A DNA stretch of 64,000 nucleotides from Charina bottae (GCA_023362775.1 JALMGJ010000001.1:59923501-59987500); one strand, 5' to 3'; shown: positions 12,052 to 22,665, counted from the stretch's first letter. Numbers and translations are program-made. The notes: generated by a model not told the origin, from the sequence alone.

Positions 12052-13023
12052 TTACCCAATGCAGCTAAACAGCAATGGTGTTATATGTGCCGTCCTTGAG
12101 GCTCCTAAGACTGCTCGCGCGGCTGCATTCTGTACCAGCTGTAGCTTCCAGATACTCTTCAAGGGTAGCCCCATGTAGAGCGCATTGCAGTAGTCTATAC
12201 GGGAGGTGACCAGGGCATGAATGACCATTCGGAGGGACTCCCGATCCAGAAAAGGGCGTAGCTGGTGCACAACACGAAGTTGTGCAAAGGCTCCCCCGGC
12301 CATGACTGCCACCTGTTCTTCGAGCAGGAGTCGTGAATCCAGGAGGACCCCCAGGTTCTGCACTGGATCTGTCTGGGGCAGTGCAACCCCATCCAGAACC
12401 AAAGATGGTAAGTTCCCAGATACCCGGAAGCCCCTAACCCACAGCCACTCCATCTTGCCAGGGTTCAGCTTAAGCCTGTTGTTCCCCATCCAGACCCCCA
12501 CAGCCTCCAGGCACCGAGAGAGGGTGGTCACAGCCTCACTTACGTCACACGGGATGGAGATGTATAGTTGAGTATCATCAGCATATTGATGATACCTCAT
12601 CCCATGGCGACGGATGATCTCACCCAGCGGTTTCATGTAGATCTTAAAAAGGAGCAGGGAGAGTAATGAACCCTGCAGCACCCCAGAAAGGAGGGGCCGC
12701 GGGCCGGATCTCTTGCTCCCTATCAACACTGATTGGGACCGGCCCCAGAGGAACGAGGCGAACCAGTGCAAAACAATGCCACCCACCCCCAACTCCCTGA
12801 GCTGACCCAAAAGGATTTCATGGTCGATGGTATTGAAAGCCGCTGAGAGGTCAAGAAGAGCCAGGATGGATGCACTGTCCCCATCCTGCTCTCGCCAGAG
12901 ATCATCCATAAGTGCGACCAAGGCTGTTTCCATCCCATATCCAGGCTTGAAACCTGACTGATCCAGATAATCTGTTTCATCCAGGACCCTCTGGAGCTGC
13001 AACACCACCACTTTCTCATCCAC
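12052..13023 (-). pseudogene. L2 reverse transcriptase domain (323 codons, partial)
   Basis: Encodes the palm and thumb of an L2-clade reverse transcriptase, which copies the element RNA at the nicked genomic target. Visible motifs: LLDLSAAFNTIDHE (motif A; approx. residues 56-69), the GVLQGSLLS variant of the PQGS loop, and the catalytic YHQYADDTQLYIS block. The C-terminal part has the LGVLLDSRL and YCNALYMGLP segments of L2 proteins. The frame is cut at its N-terminal side by the inversion junction and at its end by a frameshift; the remaining C-terminus (MLVITFKALHG onward) continues at 12025-11711 in another frame. Confidence 0.8.
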
Positions 13024-13036
13024 CTTCCCTAAAAAG

Positions 13037-13873
13037 GGAATTGGTCTGCCCCGGCGACTGATGGACCCGGCAGGGTTTCAGAGGGAGCTGGGGGTTATAC
13101 CCAAGGATCTGCTGCACAGTCCAGCAGAGGCCCTCGCTGCTGCCTGGAATAGGGAGGTGGCTGGGACCTTGGACAGGATCGCGCCTGTGCAACCTCTCCT
13201 GTCTGATCGAACCTGAAACTCCCTGTGGTTCATGGAGGAGTTCAGGGTTCTGAAGAGGATTAAGAGACATCTAGAGTGCCGTTGGAGGAAGACAAGGACT
13301 GATTCTGACCGAACACAGGCTAGAGCCGCTATTAAGGCCTACCTTGTGGCGATAAGAGTGGTGAAACATCAATATTTATCCGCTCTTATTGCATCCACAA
13401 AATGCCACCCAACGGTCCTGTTTAAGATCCCCCAATCCCTTCTGGGGAAGAGGGGGTCTAGAAACCCACCTACAGGGCCGGGCTGAGGAGTTTGCTGTGC
13501 ATCTGCAAGATAAAATCACTCAGATTCATTCCAAGTTCAATGCCAAGCATGTAGCAGGGTCTGAGGAGATGCCTAGGGAGCAGACTTGCCAGGTTACCTG
13601 GGAACAGTTTGATCCTGTTGGGCCCGAGGAAGTGGACTGGGTTCTTGGGTCTGTAAATGCCACCACTTGCCAATTAGATCCTTGTCCCTCCTGGCTGGTG
13701 AAAGCAGCTTGGAAGGTGATGTGTGGGTGGGTCCAGGCGATGGTGTATTCATCCTTGGGGGAGGGAGTGTTTCCGGTGGCCTTTAAAGAGGCGCTGGGGT
13801 GCCCCCTCCTCAAGAAACCATCACTGGATCCTACCATTCTGGACAATTTTCATCCAGTCTCCCACCTTCCCTA
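13037..13873 (+). pseudogene. Inverted L2 ORF2 block (linker to fingers)
   Basis: This block reads on the plus strand although the surrounding L2 is on the minus strand. It encodes the region between endonuclease and reverse transcriptase: FKEALGCPLLKKPSLD and PTILDNFHPVSHLP at its end are the expected lead-in to the FLGKV found at the minus-strand side of the junction (about 13020-13035). Order and content show it is the missing middle of the same L2 flipped in place, not a second insertion. Confidence 0.75.
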
Positions 13874-13914
13874 GGTGGGAGACTGGATGAAAATTGTCCA
13901 GAATGGTAGGATCC
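13826..13914. repeat. 41-bp fold-back palindrome at inversion edge
   Basis: Arms 13826-13866 and 13874-13914 are inverted copies separated by 7 bp. Both encode the PTILDNFHPVSH segment on opposite strands. The duplicate marks one breakpoint of the L2 inversion. Confidence 0.9.
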
Positions 13915-14598
13915 CCCAGAACCATAAGTCTGGGGAACTCCACTGCCAACCCCAAGACATCCTCCAGCAGCTCAGGCAGGGAGGTTGCTACGCAGCAGGG
14001 AGGCTGGTACAGTAGCAGCACACCCAACTGTTCTTGGGATCCCAACTTGAAAAACAGGGTCTCACAACCAGCCACTTGTGAAGCAGTGCCCCTGAAGGCC
14101 ACTAGAGACTCCCAGATAACAACAGTCACCCCCCTCCCCTGCCCTGGGGTCTCGGCTGGTGCCATACCATAAACCTGGCCAGGCACATTTCCGAAAGGGG
14201 CACCCCCCTTCAGGGCCTAGCTAGGTCTCGGTAATGCACGCCAGGTCTGCCCCCTCCTCGATGATCAACTCACATATAAGAGGGGCCTTGTTATTAACCG
14301 ACCTGGCATTCAGAAGCAGCAGCCGAAAGCCAGGGCCTCGATGGGTCTGCTGTCCAAGACCCAGGTTTGAGCACAGAGGGCTGGAAAACGCCACCGGTAC
14401 CAAACACCGGGGGCGCCTTCCCTGACGATCGCCTGCCCTCTGGCCCCTGCCATAACACCCCTGACCTGTCACCACCTGAATAGGGTAACCCACCCTAAAC
14501 CCCCTGGAACTTCCATTTCCCCCCAGTCGCGACCCTCCAGGTGCTCTATTTAGGGGACCCTCCATCCAATCATTCATCAATACACATACATCAGACAA
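13915..14598 (-). pseudogene. L2 N-terminal region and endonuclease, broken
   Basis: The first part (14598-14224) ends with LLLLNARSVNNKAPLICEL and ADLACITET, the start of an apurinic-like endonuclease that nicks target DNA. A TAG at 14221-14223 and a frameshift in the adjacent G run break the frame. The endonuclease resumes in 14186-13915 with GVTVVIWESLVAF, GCETLFFKLGSQ and PRLMVLGD, then stops at the palindrome where the conserved D-F-N and the rest of the domain should follow. Confidence 0.75.
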
Positions 14599-15300
14599 TC
14601 ATGGGGTGGTGGTGAGCCTGCGGCACTCCAGCTCTCACTCTCAACACTGCAGGGACCCAGCCACAACCCCATGCCCACATGTGCCCCCTTCACTGGCCTC
14701 TCCCACTAGCTGGCATGGGGCATCCTACTCGCTCCTCCTCCCCCTTGACTCTCACTCAAGGAAGGAGGAATCCACTCATACCTCATCCACTCTCTGGCTC
14801 CCTCTGTGTTTCTTTCCTCCGGGAGGGAGCACCCACTCACCACATGAGAGGGACCCTCAGCTTCTCCTTACAGGGGTTCCCTGGTCTGCTCCAATGTTTG
14901 CTTGAGTCCGTGGAGTCCGTGGGGTCCACCTGGCCCCCCCAATGGTCCCTCATGGCACCCAGCCACCACACTGCCTGTCCAGGTCCGCCACAGCCGCTGG
15001 TCGCCTGCCATGCCATGTTTCCGATGACCCACTGGTCTGGGACTTCCTGCACCCAGCGTGATGACTATGGGGCCGAAACGCCCCTCCAAAATCTGCCCCA
15101 AGTTCTTCTAGGGATGCTAAGCCACCGCTGACTACTTGCCACCCCGGCATGCTGAGCCTCGTCATTGTCGTTCCACGGCTTCAAGGAGCCCAAGCCGCCA
15201 CGCCGCACCCTCACAGCTCGCCGCCTCCACCGCAGCTCTGGAGCTCGCTGTCGCCCCTGGTGTACTGAACCTGGGGGCCAAAATGTCCCTCGATATCTAC

Positions 15301-15652
15301 CTTGCTGTGTTGTTCTGCGGCCTCGGGGAACCCCAGGGCCACTCCAGGCTCACCACCTCGCCACTCACTGCATTGTTCCACAATCTCGGGGAACCCTAGG
15401 GCTGCTCGCCTCCTCGCTGCTTGCCACCTCACCACTCACCGTGTTGTTCCGCAGCCTCGGGGAACCTCCAGGCTCGCCACTCACCGCGTCGCCGCTCGCC
15501 TCTCGCCGCATTGTTCTGTGGCCTCGGGGAAACCCCAGGCCGCTCCAGGCTCACTGCTCGCTGCTTGCCATGTTGTTCTGCAGCCTTGGGGAACCCCAGG
15601 GCCGCTCCCAGCTCGCTGCTCACCGTGTTGTTCTGTGGCCTTGGGGAACCAT
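15301..15652 (-). repeat. Tandem monomers at the L2 5' end
   Basis: Six imperfect copies of a 55-70-bp unit recur at about 15305, 15372, 15443, 15512, 15570 and 15627. Each contains TTGTTCTG(C/T)GGCCTCGGGGAACC or a close variant. They lie at the 5' border of the minus-strand L2, where LINE promoters sit; promoter monomers are known from other LINEs. The adjoining 14600-15300 stretch is GC-rich 5' leader. Confidence 0.7.
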
Positions 15653-15656
15653 TGCT

Positions 15657-16139
15657 ATAAAAGGATTTTTTTAAAAAAACCAGAATCTTAACATTTGTAT
15701 ACTGTATTAGAAAAATATATAATGGTGGATAAAAAGGTTTCTATAAGTACTATTGAAGGATTTATGACATGCAATTGAAAACAACTTCCAAAGCACCACC
15801 ACTTTTTCTCTGCAGTCCTTCAAAAGCAGTTTAAAGATGATCCACAATAGTCTTTAGATCTCCTGACCTCAAAATGCTGGTAGAAGGAGCAAATTCATTG
15901 CCCATCTTCAACTGCTACAGGTCCTATAGTAACAAAAATCCCCTCATCTTAATTATAGCAAAAGGTAAATAAAATTAATTATTAGCACCTGCTCCCTCCA
16001 TCCATATTCTTACTTCATGCTGGGCACATTTGTATGGTTGTATGCAGAAACTTCTATAATTTTTATAAATTATAAGTTATAAAGTTATAAAGTTCCTATA
16101 AGGGGTAGATGAAAAGACATCAAGCCACATTTCCACATT
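15657..16139. other. Unassigned, no feature seen
   Basis: AT-rich spacer between the L2 5' end and a CR1. Nothing recognised. Confidence 0.45.
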
Positions 16140-17795
16140 TTTAACAAACATATGGAGACACAGGCCTTGTTCAAGGAGCCATCATGGCTTCATTAAGAGA
16201 AGGATCTGCCAAATTAATCTACTAGAGTTTTTTGAAGGTATTAATAAACATGTAGATAAGGGTGAGCCAGTAGTCATGATCTACTTATATCTTCAAAAAG
16301 CCTTTGATAAAGTCCCTCATTGAAGACTTCTCAGTAAACTTAACAGCTATGGAATAAAAGGTCTTCTTGTGGGTAAACAAGTGGCTTAAGAATAGAAAAC
16401 AAACAGGAGGAGTAAAATGCATATTTTACTTTTATTTGGAGAGATGTAACTAGCAGGGGTTCTGTCCTAGGACCAGTCCTTTTTAACTTTTAACACTTTA
16501 ACTTTATAAATTATCTGGAATTGGGTATGTCTACTGGAATAGCCAAGTTTGCTGATGACACTGAATTGTTCAAATTGGTAAAGGCAATAACGGACTGCGA
16601 AGGGATCTCTGCACATTAGAGGAGTGGGCATCAAATGACAGATGTCATTCAACATGAGCAAGTATAAAGTGATACACATTGCTGCCAAAAATCATAACTA
16701 CTCATACAAATGAATGGGATCAGAGCTAACAGTGACTGATGAGGAAAGAGATCTTGGGACAGAGCTTTCCAAACTGTGTGTTGTGACACGTTAGTGTGTC
16801 GGCTGCAGTGTGTAGGTGTGTCGCACGAACCTAATGAGAAACCTCTGGGTCGGACACTCAGAGCCTCAAGCGCTTCACTGCTGCTGCCTCCGAGCCCTGC
16901 CAGGATTCCACGCAGGTCCTGGTGCCTGCCTTGTGCCTTGCTGCCTCCAAACCTGCTGTGATTCCGCACAGGTCCTAGTGCCTGCCTTGTGCCCTGCTGT
17001 AAGAGTGTGTCGTGAAATGATGCCCTGCTGTAAGAGTGTGTCACGAAATGATGCATGTCTAAAAAGTGTGTCACCAACATGAAAAGTTTGGAAAGCTCTG
17101 TCTTAGAATAATGGTAAACAGTTTGATGATGTGTTGACACAGTGTGCATTCGCTGTAAAAAAGGCCAGCAGCATGTTAGGGATAATAAGAAATGGTATTG
17201 AAAATAAAGATGCTGATATCATAATGCCCTTATATAAATCAATGGTGTAACCGCATCTGGAATATTGTGTACAGTTCTGATTGCCGCACCTTAAAAAAGA
17301 AATAGTGGAGCTGGAGAAAGTTCACAGGAGGGCAACTAAGATTATCAAGGAGCTGGAGCAGCTTCCCTATAAGAAATGGTTGCAACATATGGGTCTTTTT
17401 CGTCTAGAAAGAGGGCAAATAAAAGGGGACATGATTAGGTGTACAAAATTACACATGGAGAAGCTATTTTACCCATCCCGAAATACTAGAAGCAGAGGTC
17501 ACCCAAAGAAGTTGAATCCTGGAAGAATCAGGACAGACAAAAGGATTGTCTTTTCTTTTTACACAACACATAATAAAACTTTGGAATTCGCTACCGCAAG
17601 ATGTGGTGCTGGCTACAGCTTGGTTGGCTACAAAAAAGGGGTTGGACCAATTCATGAAAGTGTGACTTGACTGCCTCTGAAGTCCATCTGCTGAGAAACT
17701 AGTGGGCTTCCTTGTGTGGTTGGATGGCCATTGTGAAAACAGGCTGCTGGACTAGATAGGCCAACAGGGCACTGCTTGTGTTCTTATGTCCTTTT
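16140..17795 (+). mobile_element. CR1 LINE, 5'-truncated, old
   Basis: Plus-strand CR1. A reverse-transcriptase palm motif reads LQKAFDKVPH near 16290-16320, then the VLGPVLFN and AKFADDT-like region near 16465-16560, the conserved C-terminal HRRATKIIKELEQLPYKKWLQHMGLF (17317-17400), and a 3' end at 17740-17790 closing in GTGTTCTTATG, the usual CR1 end. Stops and frameshifts throughout make it inactive. A hAT miniature element interrupts it at 16760-17100. Only the 129-codon piece 17281-17670 remains open. Confidence 0.8.
16760..17100. mobile_element. hAT-type miniature element, copy 3 (subtype B)
   Basis: A 341-bp element with ends CAGAGCTTTCCAAACT and AAGTTTGGAAAGCTCTG. The 8-bp flanks TCTTGGGA (16752-16759) and TCTTAGAA (17101-17108) match at 6 of 8 positions, as expected for an old duplication. 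A tandem CCCTGCTGTAAGAGTGTGTC block near its right side occurs twice (16991 and 17023), whereas copy 2 has it once. Confidence 0.83.
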
Positions 17796-18171
17796 GGAGG
17801 ACCAAAAGCCCAAGAATCAGAAGGTTAAAAAACAAATCCTACATGTTCCTCACAGGAAATCTTTTATTCTGGCATGAATTGGGATGCTATCCATTAGGAC
17901 AATAACTGGCAAATACACCAACCTTCCATATGAAAGCTGCACTTGCATGTGCTCAGATACAAAGATTGAATCTGCATCAATGTGCTATTAAAATGCCCAT
18001 TATATACAGAATGGCAATTGAAACTCATAGCCCCAATTGTCAGTAATTTTAATTTCTCCTATGATTATGAGATTACTGCTCTGTTTGTAGACAAGTATTT
18101 TCTAACCTTGGCAACCACCAGGGTCAGTCACAATTCACAAGATGGTTGACAGGGCATCACAGTGCAAGTCC
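17796..18171. other. Unassigned, no feature seen
   Basis: Short spacer between CR1 and BovB. No signal seen. Confidence 0.45.
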
Positions 18172-21100
18172 TGCTCCTTTGGTTGTTGTTTATTCGTTCA
18201 GTCGTTTCCGACTCTTCGTGACTTCATGGACCAGTCCACGCCAGAGCTTTCTGTCGGCTGTCACCATCCCCAGCTCCCCAATGGTTGAGTCCGTCACCTC
18301 CAGAATACCATCCATCCATCTTGCCCTTGGTCGGCCCCTCTTCCTTTTGCCTTCCACTTTTCCTAGCATCAGCTTCTTCTCCAGGGTATCCTGTCTTCTC
18401 ATTATGTGGCCAAAGTACTTCAGTTTTGCCTTTAATATCATTCCCTCAAGTGAGCAGTCTGGCTTGATTTCCTGGAGTATGGACTGGTTTGATCTTCTTG
18501 CAGTCCAAGGCACTCTCAGAATTTTCCTCCAACACCACAGTTCAAAAGCATCTATCTTCCTTATAAGCTCAGCCTTCCTTATGGTCCAGCTCTCACAGCC
18601 ATAGGTTACTACAGGAAATACCATTGCTTTAACTATGCGGACCTTTGTTGTCAGTGTGATGTCTCTGCTCTTAACTATTTTATCAAGATTTGCCATTGCT
18701 CTCCTCCCAAGAAGTAGACGTCTTCTGATTTCCTGGCTGCAGTCAGCGTCTGCAGTAATCTTTGCGCCTAGAAATACAAAGTCTGTCACTGCCTCCACTT
18801 TTTCTCCCTCTATTTGCCAGTCATCAATCAAGCTCGTTGCCATAATCTTGGTTTTTTTGAGGTTTAACTGCAGCCCAGCTTTTGCACTTTCTTCTTTCAC
18901 CTTCGTCATAAGGCTCCTCAACTCCTCCTCGCTTTCAGCCATCAAAGTGGTATCATCTGCATATCTGAGATTGTTAATGTTTCTTCCAGCGATTTTAACT
19001 CCAGCCTTGGATTCCTCAAGCCCAGCATGTCGCATGATGTGTTCTGCGTACAGGTTGAATAGGTAGGGTGAGAGTATACAACCCTGCCGTACTCCTTTCC
19101 CAATCTTAAACCAGTCCGTTGTTCCGTGCTCTGTTCTTACCGTTGCTACTTGGTCGTTATACAGATTCCTCAGGAGGAAGACAAGATGACTTGGTATCCC
19201 CATACCACCAAGAACTTGCCACAATTTGTTATGATCCACACAGTCAAAGGCTTTAGAATAGTCAATAAAACAGAAATAGATGTTTTTCTGAAATTCCCTG
19301 GCTTTCTCAATTATCCAGCGGATATTGGCAATTTGGTCTCTAGTTCCTCTGCCTTTTCTAAACCCAGCTTGTACATCTGGCAATTCTCGCTCCATGAATT
19401 GCTGGAGTCTACCTTGCAAGATCTTGAGCATTACCTTACTGGCATGTGAAATAAGTGCCACTGTTCGATAGTTTGAACATTCTTTAGTGCTTCCCTTTTT
19501 TGGTATGGGGATATAAGTTGATTTTTTCCAATCTGATGGCCATTCTTGTGTTTTCCAAATTTGCTGGCATATGGCATGCATCACCTTGACAGCATCATCT
19601 TGCAAGATTTTAAACAGTTCAGCTGGGATACCGTCGTCTCTTGCTGCCTTGTTATTAGCAATGCTTCTTAAGGCCCATTCAACCTCACTCTTCAGGATGT
19701 CTGGCTCTAACTCACTGACCACACCGTCAAAGCTATCTCCAATATTATTATCCTTCCTATACAGATCTTCCGTATATTCTTGCCACCTTTTCTTGATCTC
19801 TTCTGCTTCTGTTAGGTCCTTACCATCTTTGTTTTTGATCATACCCATTTTTGCCTGGAATTTACCTCCGATGTTTCTAATTTTCTGGAAGAGGTCTCTT
19901 GTCCTTCCTATTCTATTGTCTTCTTCCACTTCCGCACATTGCTTGTTTAAAAATAATTCCTTATCTCTTCTGGCTAACCTCTGGAATTTTGCATTTAATT
20001 GGGCATATCTCCCCCTATCACTGTTGCCTTTTGCTTTCCTTCTTTCTTGGGCTACTTCCAGTGTTTCAGCAGACAGCCATCTTGCCTTCTTGGTTTTCTT
20101 TTTCTTTGGGACGTTTTTTGTTGCCGCCTCCTGAACAATGTTGCGAACTTCTGTCCATAGTTCTTCTGGGACCCTATCTACTAAATCTAGTCCCTTAAAT
20201 CTATTCTTCACCTCCACTGCATATTCCTTAGGAATATTAGTGAGCTCATATCTAACTGATCTGTGGGTCTTCCCTATTCTCTTTAGTCTGATTCTAAATT
20301 TTGCAATAAGAAGTTCGTGATCTGAACTACAGTCAGCTCCAGGTCTTGTTTTTACCGACTGTATAGATGTCCGCCACCTTTGGCTGCAAAGGATGTAGTC
20401 AATCTGATTTCGGTGTCGACCATCTGGTGAAGTCCATGTATAAAGTCGTCTTTTAGGTTGTTGGAAGAGAGTGTTTGTTATGCACAGTGAGTTGTCTTGG
20501 CAAAATTCTATCAGCCTATGTCCTGCTTCATTTTGTTCTCCCAGACCATGCTTGCCTGTAATTCCAGGTGTCGTCTGACTACCCACCTTAGCATTCCAGT
20601 CTCCTGTAATGAAAATAACATCTCTTTTTGGTGTATTATCTAGTAGGTGCTGCAGATCCTCATAGAACTGATCTACTTCTGCTTCTTCAGCATCTGTGGT
20701 TGGGGCGTATATTTGGATCACTGTGATGTTAAATGGCTTACCCTGAATTCGAATTGAGATCATTCTATCGTTTTTTGGATTGTATCCAAGCACTGCTTTA
20801 GCCACTTTATTATTAATTATGAAGGCTACTCCATTTCTTCTGTGGTCCTCTTGTCCACAGTAGTAGATCTGGTGGTCATCTGATGTGAAGTGGCCCATCC
20901 CAGTCCATTTCAGTTCACTGACACCTAAAATGTCTATATTTAATCTTGACATCTCACCAATAACCACATCCAATTTGCCCTGGCTCATAGATCTTACATT
21001 CCAGGTTCCTATGGTGTGTTGATCTTTAGAACATCGGATTCGTCGTTCACCACCAGCACCGTCGGCCGCTAGCCGTCCTTTCGGCTTTGAGCTAGCTGCG

Positions 21101-21423
21101 TCATCACATCTGGGGCTAGTTGAACGTATCCTCTGTTCCTCCCCAGTAGCATTTTGACCATCTTCCGACCTGGGAGTCCCATCTTCCGATGGTATACCGA
21201 CATATCTGTGGTTGTACTGATCCATTTAGTTTTCATGGCAAGAATACTGGGGTGGGTTGCCATTACCTTCCCCAGGGATCGTATTTAGTCTGACCTCTCT
21301 GCCACGACCTTCCCGTCTTGGGTGTCCCTTCACGGTTTAGCTCATGGTTTCATTGAGGTGCTCAAGCTCCAGCACCACGACAAGGTAACGATCTCCTTTG
21401 CTGGGGTCCTTTGCTCCTTTGGT
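18172..21423 (-). mobile_element. Full-length BovB (RTE) LINE, copy 1
   Basis: The 3228-bp element 18184-21411 is bounded by a perfect 12-bp duplication TGCTCCTTTGGT (18172-18183 and 21412-21423). This is the full length expected for BovB. The minus-strand order is a 186-bp 5' leader (21411-21226), one long frame, and a very short 3' end whose terminal GTTGTT-type repeat lies at 18184-18190. Intact frame plus perfect duplication indicate a young copy. Confidence 0.95.
18190..21225 (-). CDS. BovB endonuclease-reverse transcriptase, intact frame
   Basis: A 1011-residue protein with no internal stop, near the full length expected for the family. It should nick chromosomal DNA and reverse-transcribe its own RNA from the nick, acting in the nucleus. 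An apurinic-type endonuclease spans roughly residues 70-310: GTWNVRS at 73, ISELKWTG-like VSELKWTG, GDWNAKVG near 208 and SDHELLIAKF near 300. The reverse transcriptase spans about 520-800, with FIDYSKAFDCVDH, GVRQGCILSP and the catalytic LRYADD (YADD 755-758). The C-terminal part carries CESWTIRKAE and the DAFELWCWRKILRVPWTARRS-type segment of RTE proteins. I chose the ATG at 21225 because the preceding leader has other-frame starts only. All key motif residues are present. Confidence 0.93.
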   Translation of the reverse strand: MDQYNHRYVGIPSEDGTPRSEDGQNATGEEQRIRSTSPRCDDAASSKPKGRLAADGAGGERRIRCSKDQHTIGTWNVRSMSQGKLDVVIGEMSRLNIDILGVSELKWTGMGHFTSDDHQIYYCGQEDHRRNGVAFIINNKVAKAVLGYNPKNDRMISIRIQGKPFNITVIQIYAPTTDAEEAEVDQFYEDLQHLLDNTPKRDVIFITGDWNAKVGSQTTPGITGKHGLGEQNEAGHRLIEFCQDNSLCITNTLFQQPKRRLYTWTSPDGRHRNQIDYILCSQRWRTSIQSVKTRPGADCSSDHELLIAKFRIRLKRIGKTHRSVRYELTNIPKEYAVEVKNRFKGLDLVDRVPEELWTEVRNIVQEAATKNVPKKKKTKKARWLSAETLEVAQERRKAKGNSDRGRYAQLNAKFQRLARRDKELFLNKQCAEVEEDNRIGRTRDLFQKIRNIGGKFQAKMGMIKNKDGKDLTEAEEIKKRWQEYTEDLYRKDNNIGDSFDGVVSELEPDILKSEVEWALRSIANNKAARDDGIPAELFKILQDDAVKVMHAICQQIWKTQEWPSDWKKSTYIPIPKKGSTKECSNYRTVALISHASKVMLKILQGRLQQFMERELPDVQAGFRKGRGTRDQIANIRWIIEKAREFQKNIYFCFIDYSKAFDCVDHNKLWQVLGGMGIPSHLVFLLRNLYNDQVATVRTEHGTTDWFKIGKGVRQGCILSPYLFNLYAEHIMRHAGLEESKAGVKIAGRNINNLRYADDTTLMAESEEELRSLMTKVKEESAKAGLQLNLKKTKIMATSLIDDWQIEGEKVEAVTDFVFLGAKITADADCSQEIRRRLLLGRRAMANLDKIVKSRDITLTTKVRIVKAMVFPVVTYGCESWTIRKAELIRKIDAFELWCWRKILRVPWTARRSNQSILQEIKPDCSLEGMILKAKLKYFGHIMRRQDTLEKKLMLGKVEGKRKRGRPRARWMDGILEVTDSTIGELGMVTADRKLWRGLVHEVTKSRKRLNE

Positions 21424-21549
21424 ACATGCATCAATGATACATGCATCTTCAAAAATGGCAGGCTTGCATCATTGCGCTCTTGCCAATATTGACCCCCGTC
21501 TGCCCCACAGAGGGCACTCTTGGCAACTTCCAGACAATGGTCACATTGG
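21424..21549. other. Short spacer
   Basis: Unique sequence between BovB copy 1 and the repeat-flanked SINE. Confidence 0.4.
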
Positions 21550-21892
21550 CTGGGAAATTCAGAGAGTTAAAACCTCTCATCTGGAAATTGCCATGGGTGT
21601 GTGTGTGTGTGTGTGTGTGTGTGCGCATGTGTGCCTTTGAGTCAGTTTTTTGACTCCTGGTGACTGCCTAAACAAGTCCCTGTAGTTTTCTTGCAAGGTT
21701 TTTCAGAAGTAGTTTGCCCTTGCCTGCTTCCTAGAGCTGAGAGAGAGTGACTGGCCGAAGGTCACCCAGCTGGCTTTGTGCCCAAGCTGGAACTAGAACT
21801 CACAGTCTCACGGTTTCTAGCCTGGTACCTTAACATTACACCAAACTGGGAAATTCAGAGAGCTTAAAACCCCTCATTTGTAAATTGCCATG
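21550..21892 (-). mobile_element. tRNA-derived SINE between long direct repeats
   Basis: The minus-strand SINE body is about 21624-21846 and is related to the one at 1571. It contains the complement of GTGACCTTCGGCCAGTCACT and of the tRNA-like head ending at CCAAACTGG. Its 3' side runs into a (GT)n tract at 21599-21623. Direct repeats of about 46 bp (21550-21595 and 21846-21892, five or so differences) flank it, far longer than a usual SINE duplication. Confidence 0.75.
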
Positions 21893-22095
21893 TATAGATA
21901 ACACTAATTATGTAAGAGCTATTTTCAAACTGGCACAGGGTCCTCATCTCGAAGACATAGCCCAAGGTACACCCAACCTATGACACAATGCAGTTTTCAT
22001 AGATCAGTTGTGGCAGATCAAAATGTACATCCATGCTACCATCTATAGGAGGAGGAAGGAGTATTAGGTATGTGTAAAAATAATAAAGGCAGGAT

Positions 22096-22185
22096 AAAAA
22101 TAAATAAATAAAATAAAATAAAATAAAATAAAATAAAATAAAATAAAATAAAATAAAATAAAATAAAATAAAATAAAATAAAATC
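22096..22185. repeat. (AAAAT)n microsatellite
   Basis: About 17 AAAAT units preceded by two AAAT units. It may be the tail of an unrecognised retroposon. Confidence 0.93.
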
Positions 22186-22343
22186 TATACATATCTTGAC
22201 AACCAGTTCTATTCATGGAAGTCTCAGTGAGTTCCATGGCACTTAATCCTAAATAAATTTGTCCAAAATGGAATACTAATATTGTAATATTTATTCACAC
22301 TGACATGGAAGTAACTCCCACCGAACTTATTTCTAAATAAAGG

Positions 22344-22665
22344 TAAAGGTTCCCCCCGCACAGTCGTGCAGTCGTGTCCAACTCTAGGGGCCGGTGCTCA
22401 TCTCCGTTTGTTAGCCAAAGAGCCAGCGTTGTCCGAAGACGCTTCCACGGTCATGTGGCCGGCATGACGCGTGCGGAATGCTGTTACCATCCCACCGAGG
22501 TGGTACCTATTCATCTACTTGCATTTGCATGCCTTCGAATTGCTAGGTTGGCAAGAGCTGGGGTGAGTGCAGGAGCTCACTCCATCACGCGGGGCTAGGG
22601 ATTCGAACCTCTGAACTTGCGATTGACAAGCCTGGCGTCTTACCCACTGAGCCACCACGCCCCAA
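22344..22665 (-). mobile_element. Sauria-type tRNA SINE, copy 1
   Basis: On the minus strand it begins GGGGCGTGGTGGCTCAGTGG (tRNA A box) and has the B box GGTTCGAATCC at about 22601-22611. It ends in AGTTGGACACGACTGCACGACTGTG and AACCTTTACCTTT, of which the GGACACGACT part copies the BovB 3' tail. Such SINEs are transcribed by RNA polymerase III from the internal boxes and rely on a LINE for mobility. I could not find a clear target-site duplication. Confidence 0.87.

Larger units (their letters stand above)
11610..15656 (-). mobile_element. Long L2 LINE with internal inversion
   Basis: A minus-strand L2 of about 4 kb. From its 5' side: tandem 5' monomers (15301-15652), GC-rich 5' region, N-terminal part and endonuclease start (14598-13915), a block in the opposite orientation (about 13037-13873), then reverse transcriptase and 3' UTR (13036-11610) ending in the GGCGTCAGAGAAATTTG tail. 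It carries stops and frameshifts besides the inversion, so it is dead. I found no clear target-site duplication. Confidence 0.8.

Noticed and set aside
18635..20320. Plus-strand frames across the BovB copies (also 37553-40273 and 55568-56831)
   Set aside because: They are antisense shadows of the minus-strand BovB protein.
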